Shown piece after piece: positions 47,905-59,110 of a DNA stretch of 64,000 nt; within the stretch, counting starts at the first letter, position 1, and every line of letters begins with the position of its first letter. The notes beneath the pieces were generated by a model. The model was not told the origin of the DNA, did no database searches, and saw only the letters and a program-made list of their open reading frames with translations. The translations under genes and the position numbers were made by a program. Source of the DNA: Trichosporon coremiiforme (lineage: Eukaryota > Basidiomycota > Tremellomycetes > Trichosporonales > Trichosporonaceae); the NCBI GenBank assembly GCA_039545355.1, contig BCJJ01000002.1, positions 769,956 through 833,955 on the forward strand, in the 5' to 3' direction.

Positions 47905-48430
47905 CTACTGACCCCTCTCGAGCACCTTCGGATCGGCTAAAAGTCTAACCTTTTCGACAATGTCCGCAAACGCCTTGCTCTGCGCCTCAATGTCCGCTGA
48001 CGTCGCCGCTAGCGCAGTGTTTCTAACCGCACGCTGACGTCCCTTACTCTCCTTCAGAACCGCTTTCAGCGCTTCGTCGTCTGGATCACTCCTCTGGACT
48101 GTCTCCAGGCCCTGAACGACTATGTTCCATAGCTTCTCGGCACGCTTGGCGAACTCGACGGTGGTGCTCGGTGGATCGGAGGCCAGGGCGGAGCGCAGAT
48201 CGGCCCAGACTTCGTGCAGCCGCTCGGCGTCTGGTGGGAGCGGAGCAGAGGCGGGACGCGGGGAGGGGAGCGGCGTTCCTGCCGCAGTGGTCGCGGGGGT
48301 GTGGAAGGTCTCGCTTGAGATAGGTGTAAGCGGCCGCTGGGAGGCTGAGTGTCAGTTCACAATATACACCAGTTAACTTACCAGATGCTGGGGCGAGCAA
48401 GCCCTGCTTCTGTGTTGCCTTGTCTGTCAT
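47905..48430 (-). CDS. Small hypothetical protein J with helical C-terminus
   Basis: Unrecognised. Exons 48430-48382 and 48344-47905, intron 37 nt (GTAAGT...ACTCAG, CTGAC branch), 162 residues. Start MTDKATQKQGLLAPASASQR, a Pro/Thr/Ser-rich linker to ~residue 55, then a continuous helical region: ERLHEVWADLRSALASDP, VEFAKRAEKLWNIVVQGLET, ADIEAQSKAFADIVEKVRLL and end KVLERGQ. Codon use is GC-rich like neighbouring conserved genes, unlike the orphan series. It is convergent with gene I (stops ~92 nt apart). No function assigned. Confidence 0.65.
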
Positions 48431-48771
48431 GGTGACAGATGTCTATGTAGAGAGACGCTGCGTCGAGCTGGTGTGAAGTGTTATGCACGCTCCAGGGCGC
48501 CGGCCTAGGCTAGTGATCAGCGGGCGCAAGCCTGATAGCCTAGCCTACAACAGGAATTAGACGATAAAGCGAGACTGTTCTTGACTGTTGTTCATCCTCG
48601 GCTGCGGCACAGCACACACTTGTCGCCCTCCAATACCCCCCACAACCTCTAATACTCCTTCACGTGAAACAGCGCCGCCTCCGCAGAGTGACAGAGCCAC
48701 AAGCAGGTGTCCGCACGATCCAGCTCTTCCCCATCCCCTCAATACCAGGCAGCGATCGTCTTACCATTCAA

Positions 48772-48850
48772 GGTCGCGTGGCCCAATGGCAAGGCGTCTG
48801 ACTACGATTTCGTCAATCAGGAGATTGCGGGTTCGATCCCCGTCGTGACC
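48772..48850 (+). tRNA. tRNA-Arg (anticodon ACG) with 8-nt intron
   Basis: Cloverleaf folds: acceptor stem GGTCGCG (48772-48778) with CGTGACC (48844-48850, one G-T pair), D arm GCC/GGC around AATGG, anticodon stem TCTGA/TCAGG, T arm GCGGG-TTCGATC-CCCGT. The loop CT-ACG-A is followed by TTTCGTCA before the last loop A, so anticodon ACG is at 48804-48806 and a canonical-position intron of 8 nt at 48808-48815. A T5 tract follows directly. The base after the acceptor stem (discriminator position) is T, unusual for arginine tRNAs. Confidence 0.9.
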
Positions 48851-48854
48851 TGTC

Positions 48855-48859
48855 TTTTT
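48855..48859 (+). terminator. Pol III terminator of the tRNA
   Basis: Run of five T residues five bases after the mature 3' end, the standard RNA polymerase III stop signal. Confidence 0.8.
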
Positions 48860-49985
48860 GCGCATCTTTTGCACTCTCTAACCTCGATTCATCGAGAGCG
48901 CTCTCCGGCGGTCGGTGGTGCGCGGACAGAAAAACTGCGGAGCTGCGGGTGGGCGAAATTTCAACGGAATCAAATCGTCTTATCTTATCAAGGGCGCAAG
49001 GGACGCACACTACTATTTGATTCCGTCCTACCAGCGTGATGAGAGGGGGCTATGTGAAGCGGCCAACGACGGAATGCCCGCAACTCCGGTGTAAAAGCCG
49101 GATGTACGCAGAATACGTGGGGGAGGACACATGAAACCAACCAAGACCGCTCTCCGCTCTTCTGTGCCTTGCGTTCCCTCTCTGTGCCTTGCGTTCCCCC
49201 TTCTGCCGCACAGGTTCCGGAGTTGTGGGCGAACATTCGAACTGAGGGGAATGAGACTGACGCAGGTCTCTGTCTGACACACTAGTACTGTACACTGACA
49301 GACTGACAGCGGTGGCGCGGTTGAGGGGATGCATGACGATGGCGTGGTTCAAGAAGAGATGGGTACCGTACAGGAATCAACGTCGTCAGTCATAACGCGT
49401 GTCTAGCATAGGAGAGGAGATGAGACAAGGACGTGAAATAACTAGGCAGAGAGCAGAGAGGGATCGAGGGCCGGCGGGAGTTTGACGTTTGACGTTCTCG
49501 CGAATGGCGAATGTTGCGTGCGGACATGCGGGCATGCAACGAGTGCAGAAATAAAACGCACAGAGAAAAGAACATGACCACACCCCGAATGACTCAGACC
49601 CTTATCCTCGATCGCATGTGGAACGATAGGGTCATTCGGCGGAGACCGAGAGCGCCCCGGGCGGCGCGCGGAACACCGCTGCCGTTCTCCGCTCTCCCCC
49701 CACAAGTTCACAAGCACTTGCACGTCGCAGTCTCCCGCGAGTCAGAGTCAGAGAGAAACCCGGTCTCAGCGAGAGACGGTGCGAAACCAGGTGAATACAG
49801 CGAGGGAAGCACGCCACGTTCGCAAGAAATCACTCAGCAGCAAGTACCGGGAACAGAAGAGCCGCCCCCGGACCTTTTGATTAGATACATTTCGTACGGT
49901 ACCAAATGTACTTTGATTGTACTATTTACTAAGCGACTGAAAAAGAAAGAAAAGAAGAGACCGGCTTTGGTTGTGATTATTTAGC
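48860..49985. other. Intergenic region between tRNA and permease
   Basis: About 1.1 kb with no supported gene. A plus-strand open frame of ~157 codons (49511-49984) has no coding bias or recognisable motif and is not called. It contains a short tandem duplication (separate entry). Confidence 0.45.
49161..49199. repeat. 20-bp tandem duplication
   Basis: TCTGTGCCTTGCGTTCCCTC at 49161-49180 is repeated at 49181-49199 with only the end differing. Intergenic; probably recent slippage or duplication. Confidence 0.85.
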
Positions 49986-51868
49986 TTAGATCAGCGTGCG
50001 CCGCGACAGGTACGACCTGCGGCCACTCGCGAACCAGGCGAGAAGGCCCAGGAGCATGACGCCGGGCACGATGGCGATGTTGTAGTCTGTGGGTTAGCTT
50101 GGGTTCCGGTTTGGATGGCTTGTGGCGGGGAGCGCCGGCCTCGTATACTCACTGAACATGCTGTTGTCCCCCTCCCACGACTTCATGTACGGGAAGAACC
50201 AGAAGATGACGACAAAGAGGAGGTAGACGAGGGCAGTGATGTTGATGAAGAATCCCCACTTGCCGAGGGAGAAGGGGCCCTTGAAGAACCTGCGTCGGGA
50301 CAGGACGCTAGCAATGAAGAGGGGGCCGTAAGTGCACAGCGCAAGGGTTCCGGAGCAGTTGAGGAACACGTTCAGCGCAGTCTCAGAGCCGAGGAGGAGG
50401 AGAGTCAAGGCCGCGCAGAAGATGAAGTTGAACAGAATCGTCCAGACGGGAACCTGGAGGGTGAGGTTGACGCGGCCGAGGATGGAGGGGAAGAAGGCGC
50501 CGCCCTCGCGCGCGAACGTGAAGAGGGTACGTGACGAGGCGAGCTGGCACTCGAGACACGCGACGAACTGGGCATAAATCAGGATCACGACCATGACCGT
50601 CACGCCCGCGCGGTTGTTGACGGTCGCGTCGAGGAAATCAATGAACGGCACACCCGTGGGCGAGAGCGCCATCGTGATCTGCGGCACGTTGCAGAACAGG
50701 AACGCGAGGCACATGCCCGTGGCGGTCACGAGCGAAATGAGAGGAGACATGACCATGATCTTGGGGAGGTCGACCTCGGGGCGCTTCGTCTCCTCGGCAA
50801 TGTGCGTCACGGCATCAGGGATTCCATAGCCGGCACCAACGCCTGCGGTTCCGATCATGAACGCGATGAAGTTGGACCAGCCAGAGACGTTGAGGTCGTT
50901 GTTCGTGAACACCTCTTTCGCGGGGGTGAAGCCCACAGTGTCCTTGGCCTTGACGAGGGGCACGATGAGCCACACGAAGAAGCCGCAGATGAACCAGCAG
51001 AGCGAGAACGTCTGGATAGAGTGCATTGCGCGAATGCCGAACAGATTGATGAGCGCGCACACGAAGAGAATGCCGACATTGATCGCCCACACGTGCACCG
51101 CCTGCGGCACGTAAGTCGGGTCGCGGTACGCGGCGAGACCAGCGATTTGCTTCGACACGATGACCGTGCTCGCCATCGTGGCGAAAAGGTAGAGACACGA
51201 CAGCGACCAGGCGACAAAGTACGAGCCGGCGCGCTTCATCTTGCGCGGGAAGAGCTGGAACGCCCACTCCTGCGGGCCAGACGACGTCGGCCAGCTAGAC
51301 GTGAACTCGGCGAGCTGCCCGTCAGCGTTACGCTACATGAAGGTTTGCCTATGAATTCGTCCTTGGAGCTTCCACCGAGCTTACGCCTGTATGTTCGCTC
51401 GAAATAACCGGCCATGTCCGGCCCTGGCTCTGACTGAGCATGCACGCCGCACATTGTACGTACCCCCCTCCGCGAAAAAAAAAAACCTGACTCACAGTAA
51501 GGTAGATGGCAAACATGCCGAAGAAGGTGACCCAAAGGCCATACAGGAGCATGACGGACTACGATGTCAGCACGAAAAGGTAGGAGCTACGCACCCCGCC
51601 GAACACGATCGTAGTCGACAGCGTGTTGAACAAGTTGGCCCAGGCTCCACCGAGCATGAGCGCGACTGCGAGAAGGGACGGCACTGGATGTCAGCTAAGA
51701 AGGAAGGGAATGCGCACAAGAGAAACCCTGGTTGAGCTCGTTCTCGTTCGTGATGGCGCCGTCGAGGCCATTCTCGGCGAGCGGGCGGTGCTTTTCGACG
51801 GGGCTGTGGGGGTCCTCATACGTGAACGGCGAGTACCCCTCGTAGTGGGTGATGGCCACTTTGGACAT
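49986..51868 (-). CDS. APC-family amino-acid/GABA-type permease
   Basis: Proton-coupled plasma- or vacuolar-membrane transporter of the amino acid-polyamine-choline superfamily (fungal GABA/choline permease branch; substrate not decidable). Exons 51868-51718, 51683-51595, 51558-51496, 51314-50153, 50086-49986; 521 residues. N-terminal acidic tail, then NQGFSLPSLLAVALMLGGAW (TM1), TTIVFGG, LAEFTSSWPTSSGPQEWAFQ (the usual LAE...P.SGG-type segment), GTAGVGAGYGIPDAVTHIAE and ETKRPEVDLPKIM of the family signature, and about 12 membrane segments in all. Intron 1 placed at GTGCGC because it restores FSLPSLL; intron 3 is 181 nt and contains an 11-T tract. Confidence 0.87.
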
Positions 51869-52827
51869 GAGTGGTGGATCGGCGGGTGCGGGTCGAACAG
51901 CGGGTCAAACAGTGGCGAGTCGGGTCGGAGAAGAACAGGGGACAAACAGCTAGAAGTAGTGGTGAAGTGAATGAACGTGAGGAGAACCGGGTGTGCATTG
52001 TGTCGCGCGCGCCGTTATATGACCCGTAGACGCCGCTGTGCCGCTGCTGCTTGAGCAAGACATCCAGGAGCATCCGAGGAATGCGTAGGAAGCATGCCAC
52101 AACGGAAAGTCATCGCCGTGCGCTTGATCAAATGACCCGAGAGGCAGGAAGTCCCACTCCGGCCAGCAGGTCAAGCACCAAAGGCAAACCCTGGCCCAAA
52201 CATGAATCAGGACGCCACCAACGTCGGGGCCCAGCTGTGGTCTGCCCTGCGGTTCTTGCTGGCGCATCATGGCCCTGGGTGGTGAAAGCCCCATTCACGT
52301 CTCCCGCAACTGCCGGTGAGCTTTTGAGTGAGTCTTTGGGCCTTTGGGTCTTTGAGCCTTTGAGCCTCGAGGGTGAGGCTTGAGGGTGACCGAAGGTACG
52401 CATGCGGATTCATGGAAATTGAATACCCGGGCTAAGCCCATTCCGTCCACATGTCGCCCATGGTTTCCTTGCTCGGCCCAGCCAAGCCCAGTTTGGCCCT
52501 AGCGAATGCGTCTGAGACACTGACCATAACATCAGTTGAACGCCCAGCGCTCATCCTTCCAATCTCCGTTTCCTCAGTCCAAACGGTGGATCGAGGTAAC
52601 GTGGGCTCACCGCCCGGGCAACCGTGCCCCCACACTCACTACTCTACTCTTTTCTCACCATCTCTCAGGACTTCCCTTATCTGCATCCACGTGAGGAGCC
52701 AGGACACCCGTACCGTTCTCTGGGCCGCTGGGCATCGTACGCCCCCCCACCCTGCACCCACTCAGCAAAGTTCAAGATACAAGACAAACATGCAGATGTT
52801 CTATTGGTGGTTGATGGTACAACACTA
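51869..52827. other. Intergenic region between permease and DENND6
   Basis: About 960 nt, permease promoter and DENND6 3' flank. The stretch 52310-52385 is a run of near-repeats of CTTTGGGTCTTTGAG. Plus-strand frames overlapping the DENND6 3' end are antisense shadows. No supported gene. Confidence 0.45.
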
Positions 52828-55392
52828 CTATCGGATGTGGGGGTCTTCTCGGTTCGGAAGCGTCTGTTTCAGCTTGCTCGTGCTGAACGCGTCCTCGTCT
52901 TCGCCCATGTCCTGGCTCGACCGCGTGTCCACGCTGCCGGACACGGGGCTCAGGTGGTGCATTCCCGTAGGTGACACACCCGGGCTGCTCCCTCCCTGGT
53001 ACCCAATCGTCGCAGAAGCACCGCTCGCACTCGCGACCGCGATGCCCAGGCTCTCCACGCGCTGCTGCAGCCACCCGGCGAACGTCGGGGACATGCAGAA
53101 AGACGCGTAGAAGTCGGACTCCACTCGGGCTTTGGACTGAAGACCTCTAGTCTTGAACGCCAAAGGATTCGGCCCGTGCGCCTTCAGGTGTGCTAAAAAC
53201 GTTGGCAGCGAGAAAGGCTTCAGCGCTGATACCGACAGCGCGGGTGGAGGTGGTGGCATGAGCTGCGAGCCGTCTGACGGGATCGAGAGGCTTTTGGGCG
53301 CCCGATGGGGAACTAGCGTCTGGAAGTACCGGTTGAGGGGTGCAAGGAATCGCTCTGTGAGCTGCTGGAAGTGCATCCGCAGGGCCTCGTTCCCCTCTGG
53401 GTCGTCTAACCGGCTAGCAGCCACCAGGGATTCCAGCTTCTTCAGCAGAGCACGGTCCTTCGAAATACTTCGGTGGCGTTTGGATACGAAGCCCTTGGGA
53501 GGCTGAGACGCAATCGGTGTGGTCGGGGTCTTTGCGCTGCGAGGTGCGATTGGACTAGGGCGGCTGTCGCCAGGGATCGAGATGACGTTCGGCCAGTGGG
53601 ATGCCGCGTTACGGAAGAATGGATTCTGTCGTCAGCTTCGCCGGGCCATCGAAAAGCTTACCGTCACACCAACAACGACTCCTGGCTGAGGCTTATTGCT
53701 GTTGACGAGAAGGCTAAAGTCGTGATCATGGATGTGAAGGTACGGGCGGAAATCGCCCGCTAAGGGAATCGGTCGGATGAGCTCGCGCAGCCACCACACA
53801 ATCTCAGAGCATGTGCGTGGGTCCGGCGCAATGACGAGGACAGGCTCTGCCAGAATTAAGCATTCCCACAACGACCATAGCGACGGGAGGAAGGCCGCAA
53901 AGGCTCGCAGTGGCGTCGAAGAAGGCACGGACGCGAGGATCTGGCGTCAGTCAAATGCCGCCACGCAAGAACCTACGATATCGCTGTTGGGAGCGATCTG
54001 AGGGCTGTTAATCTTATCGGGGAGCTTTGCCTCGATCACGTTGGACAGCAGCGGCAGGGTCAGAGTCGTATCCGGCGTGGGATCGGGCCAGCTCGCGAAG
54101 GCATGGCAAGCCACTTCAAGGGCAGAGTACCCATAATTGAAGAAGCTTGGTGCGACATGGTCGAGAACGCTGGTGAAGAGCTTTGGGAAAGGGAGATGAG
54201 TGAGGATCACGACTGATTTCTGCAGGGTCAGCATGCTTCGGTCGACACCCTCCCACCTGCATATAGCCTCTCGCGATTCCTCGATCTCGTCGCTGCTGGA
54301 ACCACACAAAGCCGTAGAGCCATTCTCGACCGCGCTCATTCCAAGCTCGGTATTCCTCGGCCTTGGCTCTCTTCGTGCCTTCCGCCGAAGGAAGTGCGGA
54401 TGTGCCAACGACCGGCGACGGAGGTTCCGGCAGAGCGAGAGACGACGGCTCCGGCTGAAGCTCGCGGATCTTGAAGGAGAACTGGATACTACCTTCGTTG
54501 AACAGCGAAGTATCGGGGAAGCTCGAGAACGCACTTGACGTCAGCCAGAGTCAACTATCACACACGACACTCACACATTCTCTTTCTCTCCCGGGCCCCA
54601 CCGTCGACCGACGGCTCTTCGCTCGACGACTGGCCCTCTTTCCAGGTCGAAGTTGCACACGACAACCTCTTTAACCCACCGGCTCATCGCAGCCGCAGTT
54701 TTGTCGTCCACTAACGGTGGTGGTCGGGGGGAAGGTAGTGGCTTGTCCGTCTGCGTGCTGTCGCTGTTCGTACGTTCGTCCTCCCAGGCGTCCGGCGATT
54801 GCGCTGCTGTTGCGCTGGAGGCAGACTTGAACTCGTCTTTCGTAGAGAGGTCAACACTGGGTATCCGGACGTTCAGAGAATGTGATCGCGTGATCCCTCT
54901 TCGCCCGGTGGCTGGAGCGCTACCAGCCCCAGCCGGTGGAGCGACTTTACTGTGCACCGAAGGCGCATTGAGAGATGGAGCTGGCGAAGGGCCAGTCGAC
55001 GTGCTATTTCGGGGCCCAAAGCTCGGAGAGTCACCATTGGTTGGGTCCGGCAGTGCAGCGGAGGCGGTGCGTTGTTGGTGCGCACTGGCTCCAAGGCTCG
55101 CGGACCAGCGATTCTGGAGCATTCGTTGCGGAACGGGCGATGTTACGTCTCGGCGGACTGGGGAGGACGGGAGTGCTGGGCTAGCTCGTCGGTTCTGGCT
55201 CTGGCCGAGAGCGGCATAGCTGGCGAGAGTCGAATGAGACCCGGACCGAGACAATGAGATGTCACCTTCCCCGTCGTCGAAGGCCATCGCTTGTGGGTGT
55301 GTGGAGGGCCCAGGTCTCGAAGTCGACGAAGACAAGTGACCGTTCGATGCGAGACGGCCGCCACGGCCTGGGCTGGCCATGGGGGCAGACAT
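52828..55392 (-). CDS. DENN-domain protein, DENND6/FAM116-like
   Basis: Predicted Rab guanine-nucleotide exchange factor of the DENND6 type, acting in endosomal recycling. Exons 55392-54575, 54533-54257, 54219-53977, 53940-53662, 53625-52828; introns 36-41 nt; 804 residues. A ~230-residue Ser/Pro-rich N-terminus precedes VVVCNFDLERGPVVERRAVG and VAFSSFPDTSLFN. The longin/DENN signatures follow: YGFVWFQQRRDRGIARGYMQ, KSVVILTHLPFPKLFTSVLD, and LWSLWECLILAEPVLVIAPD with LRELIRPIPLAGDFRPYLHI. The C-terminal part (GNEALRMHFQQLTERFLAPL, GPNPLAFKTRG) is the family dDENN region. The AVL9/Afi1 group is the alternative but fits less well. Confidence 0.87.
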
Positions 55393-56302
55393 CGCTAATG
55401 TTGTTGAAGTGCTAGAAGTAGAGAGATGACGATGGACAGATGGGACCTGACGTTGGGAGATGCAGTACGCCGAATAGCCGGAACCAAAGTGTGTCGATCG
55501 CTAGAGCGACGCCGAGGGTTGGAATCTCCACTCCGCCAGCCGTCAGGCTCCGCGTTCAGCCTGGACTTTCGACTTCTTGCCAGGCACGCGACTGGTCAGT
55601 CACTCGCGTCGTAATAGGATCGGATGAAGCATAAACTATGACTCCTTCGATGTTTGGGCCAGACCTTGGTTGGCCGCGTTTACGGTGCTGTCGCCTTGCA
55701 CGCATGTGCTTGGTGCCAGCATGTCCTCCTGACCGTGCTTACCGTGTGTATGGGTTGCTGCGGTTCAGCGTGACTTCTGGTTGTGAATAGAGCTTGTGTC
55801 GGTCGGTACTGCGGGCCAGGCTCTTCCTCTGATGTCATGGCTGTGTGCTTTACCCGTCTTCGAATCGTTGGGGTTCGAACCTAGATCGCAGGGATATCTC
55901 CTGCAGATGCAGCTCCTGGTCAATGGGTACGAGTCAAGTGGCAAAATGGAGCCTTGAGAGAGGCTAGAGAGATGTCTTGAGATGTCTCCTACCCATCCGC
56001 CTCTGTAACCCCCCCACTCCCCTACTCCTGGCGCGTTAGCGCTTGTAGACTCGCGCTCCTCCTCCGATCTCCAACAGAAGTTGTGCTTCTTTAATTTTGC
56101 TCCTTTGGCAGGAAGATATGAATGGCATGTCCTCCGAGGATGCACACAGCTTCCTAGCTGGGACGGCTCCTCAGGAGGAGTTGCGCATAGTAATCTAAAG
56201 TTGTAAGGAATCGTGGTCGTGATTCGGAAGAGACAGGCGGACGAGATTGCGATAGGAACTAAATCAACGCTGCTCGTGGTGTAGTCTCGCCACCCGCACT
56301 AA
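55393..56302. other. Divergent region upstream of DENND6 and the PARP-like pseudogene
   Basis: About 900 nt without a supported gene. A GGGTTCGAACC stretch near 55875 resembles a tRNA T-arm but no cloverleaf can be built around it. Confidence 0.45.
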
Positions 56303-58808
56303 ATGGTCTTGCTGACCATAACAGTGTACATGCACGATGATCGCCCTGCTCTCATGTTCCCTGTGGGGAGCACACTTCGCGCAGTCAAGGAGTCGCAGAA
56401 GGAAGGCCGGGCAATCGCCCTGGTGCCCCAACCGGAGCGACAGCCGCCATATCGTCGTCTACCTCATCTGACGTATGCAGCGCTAACACAACTTCTAGAC
56501 GTGCGCCCCTCTGCCCTCCTTTCGTGCCTACAGTTATCGTGTCCTCCCTCATGTTCCAACCTCATACGTTCTTCATCATTGATCCTCCTTTGTCGCCATA
56601 AGCAGCTCTCAGCCGCCTGCGGAGCACTCAAAGCGTTCACATCAGCGAAACTCGACATTGAACTCCCAGAACAGGAGCTCCAAGGGATCAACCAACAGCC
56701 CTTTGAGATCATGGACGACCCATCGGACGACCTCAACGTTATTGTCGTCGATGACGAATCAGAAATGGACGCCCTCTCCTTCCCAGACGATCAAGGTGAT
56801 GGTGAGAACGGGATCGACTTCTACGACAGCGAACCAGCGGACGACGATGCCATGACTTCCTCAATCACGGCGACGGTCTGACACTCAACGATGCGGACGA
56901 CACAAGCCTGGCTGTTCTAGGGCAAGCGATGCTCGATGAGGACATCGAAGAGGCGAAGGCTCTCTTGACCCATACTCGCCTCGTTGTCCCGCAGGCAGCA
57001 AACAACATCGAGATCATCCTTTCTCTTGACGAGCTGTCCGACATCACACGCGCAGTGAGTGGTTTCACTAGCCTCAACCCCATTACCGTCCGTCTTTCCG
57101 TCCATGGTGGTTACCGTCGCACATAGCCGTTGCCTGTCGTCAAGGGACAGCACGAAGAGTCCGTCACCACCGCCGAGCGCATCTGCCGTGACTTCATCAT
57201 CGGCTTGCAGCTTTCCAAGGTGGCCCAGAACTACCTCGCGATAAGATGGGAGAAGAGGGGAGAAGGCTCCTTGTCCGAGCTTGCCGAGTTGCTCGCCGAT
57301 CATTTCGCCAACGCCGGTAACTGCTGCCTGATGTGTGACGCAGCTCTTCCGTTCCCGCGCCTCAAGCCCACGATTTGCGATCAGTCCTTCTGTTCTTTCC
57401 AACTGGAGGAGATGGGCATCGGCTCCAGCCTGACTCAGTTCGACTTCGACCCGGAAGTCGCCGACCTTCTCCTGACACTCGCGGTGTCCGCGTGCCTGGA
57501 CTCGGACCGCCGCCTCCTCTCGCCCATCAAACTCCCCTTTAACAGGGTGAAGGACCAACGGTACACCGGTGACGAGCTCATGAAGGCAGTGAACCTCGTT
57601 CCCAAGACCCGGGAGGTGCATGACATGGGCGCCAAGCGCAAGGAATACCTGCTCAAGCTGTCTCCGCACACTGTCCCCTCATGAGCTGGATGTTTGCCAC
57701 CAACCGCGCCCACATCACGTCAATGCCGGAAGACGATTTCTTCCCGAAGATGGCCGCCACGATGGAAGACGCTACCATGCAGCAGTTCCGGATTGAGACG
57801 TCTACTCGCGCTCATGCCGAGAAGTTTGAAGCTCTCAAGTTTGCCCATGGAAGCTTTTACGCATTCCACGGCAGCAGCATGAGCGACTGGCATAACATCC
57901 TGCGCCAGAACCTCAAGAAAGCGTCGAGAACACCCATGATGTCCGCCGGAGCGGCGTACGGGGAGGGCATCTATCTCTTGACACACTCGAATATGTCCAA
58001 GAGCTACGTCTATTCCCGCGTAGCGTCAGCTTCCACATCCGGGGTAGCTGGAGCTACCCCGATCACTTCATGGCTGTACAGTGAGCTGGGCGCCAGCCCG
58101 GTCTGCCTCGCCCTTATCGAGGTCGCAAGCTCGTACCGCGTGCATAAGCACATGGACGACACAATCATCGTCGCAAGCGAGGAGAGCTGCGTCATGCTGC
58201 GGTATCTGTTCGTGTATTCGTCTGCTTCGGCGATTCCGAACATGAGGGCGGCCGAAGTCGTGCCGAAGCGGTACAAGAACGAGAAGATGATTGCGTTCCA
58301 GAGCATTTTAGCTGAGGTGACAGCGAGCGGGAACCTGCTGGTGACCTCGGACGGGTTCTTCTGGGACATCGAGGAGGTCGTCGCGATGGTGAAGGCGAAC
58401 GGCCTGTTCATCAACGGGTTCAACCAACTGTCCTTTGCGCCGGAAGACGTGGGCGCGATCCTGAAGCATCCCACCGGACACGGGAAGGAGCTTAATAAGC
58501 TCGAGCGGGAAAATGCGAAGCACCGCACAAGGGTCCCTCCAACCTCCTCGTGCGTCTGAATTCGGCGGGACTGAGCTGCGTCCAGGACAATTCGGCAGAG
58601 TTCACGACCGCAACGCAGATCATCGAAGAGGTCCGCAAGCTGCTCGAAAACACGACGCCGCACGTCACGGAAAGCCCTCACCAAGGTCCCCTTCGAGGCT
58701 ATCGACTCTCATACCCGCCGTCCGTTCCGCGACACGATCACACACACACTCGAGATGGTCACTTCCGGCGGCGAGTGCGCGCACCGCTTCGGCGACTTCC
58801 TGTCGTAG
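56303..58808 (+). pseudogene. PARP-like ADP-ribosyltransferase, multiply frameshifted
   Basis: Long, well-preserved coding blocks in different frames. Block 1 (56303-~56850) ends acidic (DDPSDDLNVIVVDDESEMDA); block 2 (~56850-57684) with a normal intron 57055-57126 carries ERICRDFIIGLQLSKVAQNY. Block 3 (~57680-~58529) carries the PARP core: SWMFATNRAHI, FYAFHGSSMSDWHNILRQNL (His of the NAD site), AGAAYGEGIYLLTHSNMSKS (Tyr) and VMLRYLFVYSS. Block 4 has LLVRLNSAGLSCVQDNSAEF; block 5 has KALTKVPFEAIDSHTRRPF and ends TAG 58806-58808. Block joins near 56850, 57680, 58529 and 58670 each need a one-base shift with no splice signals. Closest by memory to PARP6/8/16-like or fungal PARP proteins. Assembly error is an alternative, though neighbouring genes have no such shifts. 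Confidence 0.7.
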
Positions 58809-59110
58809 GTTAGGTAAATATCTGTGTATAAGTATGCCTCGCTGTATCTACCTCTGTACCTATCAAGCCATGTTGTATTCAGCGCGTATCTGAGAAGTCA
58901 AAGGGATCTTGGGGTTTGTGGTGGAGGCGAAAAGGCGGTGGTGATCACCGTAATATCCGGATATGGCCGGGCGGGGCTCGCCGACCCCTGTTTCGCGGTT
59001 AAGTAACCGGGCGGCGCCCACTTCTGTAGCCGTGATACGTCTCGGTGGGGGAGATATAGTTTCAACTTGCACTTTGCTCGTGCTTCCACACATCTCTCGA
59101 ACGCGACACC

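Noticed and set aside
49511..49984. 157-codon open frame downstream of the permease
   Set aside because: No coding character, no splice context, and it overlaps the permease 3' flank.
52451..53110. 219-codon plus-strand open frame
   Set aside because: Largely antisense to the last DENND6 exon, which has clear family similarity on the other strand.
55800..55905. Possible tRNA around GGGTTCGAACC
   Set aside because: A T-arm-like hairpin exists, but no matching acceptor stem, D arm or A box upstream.
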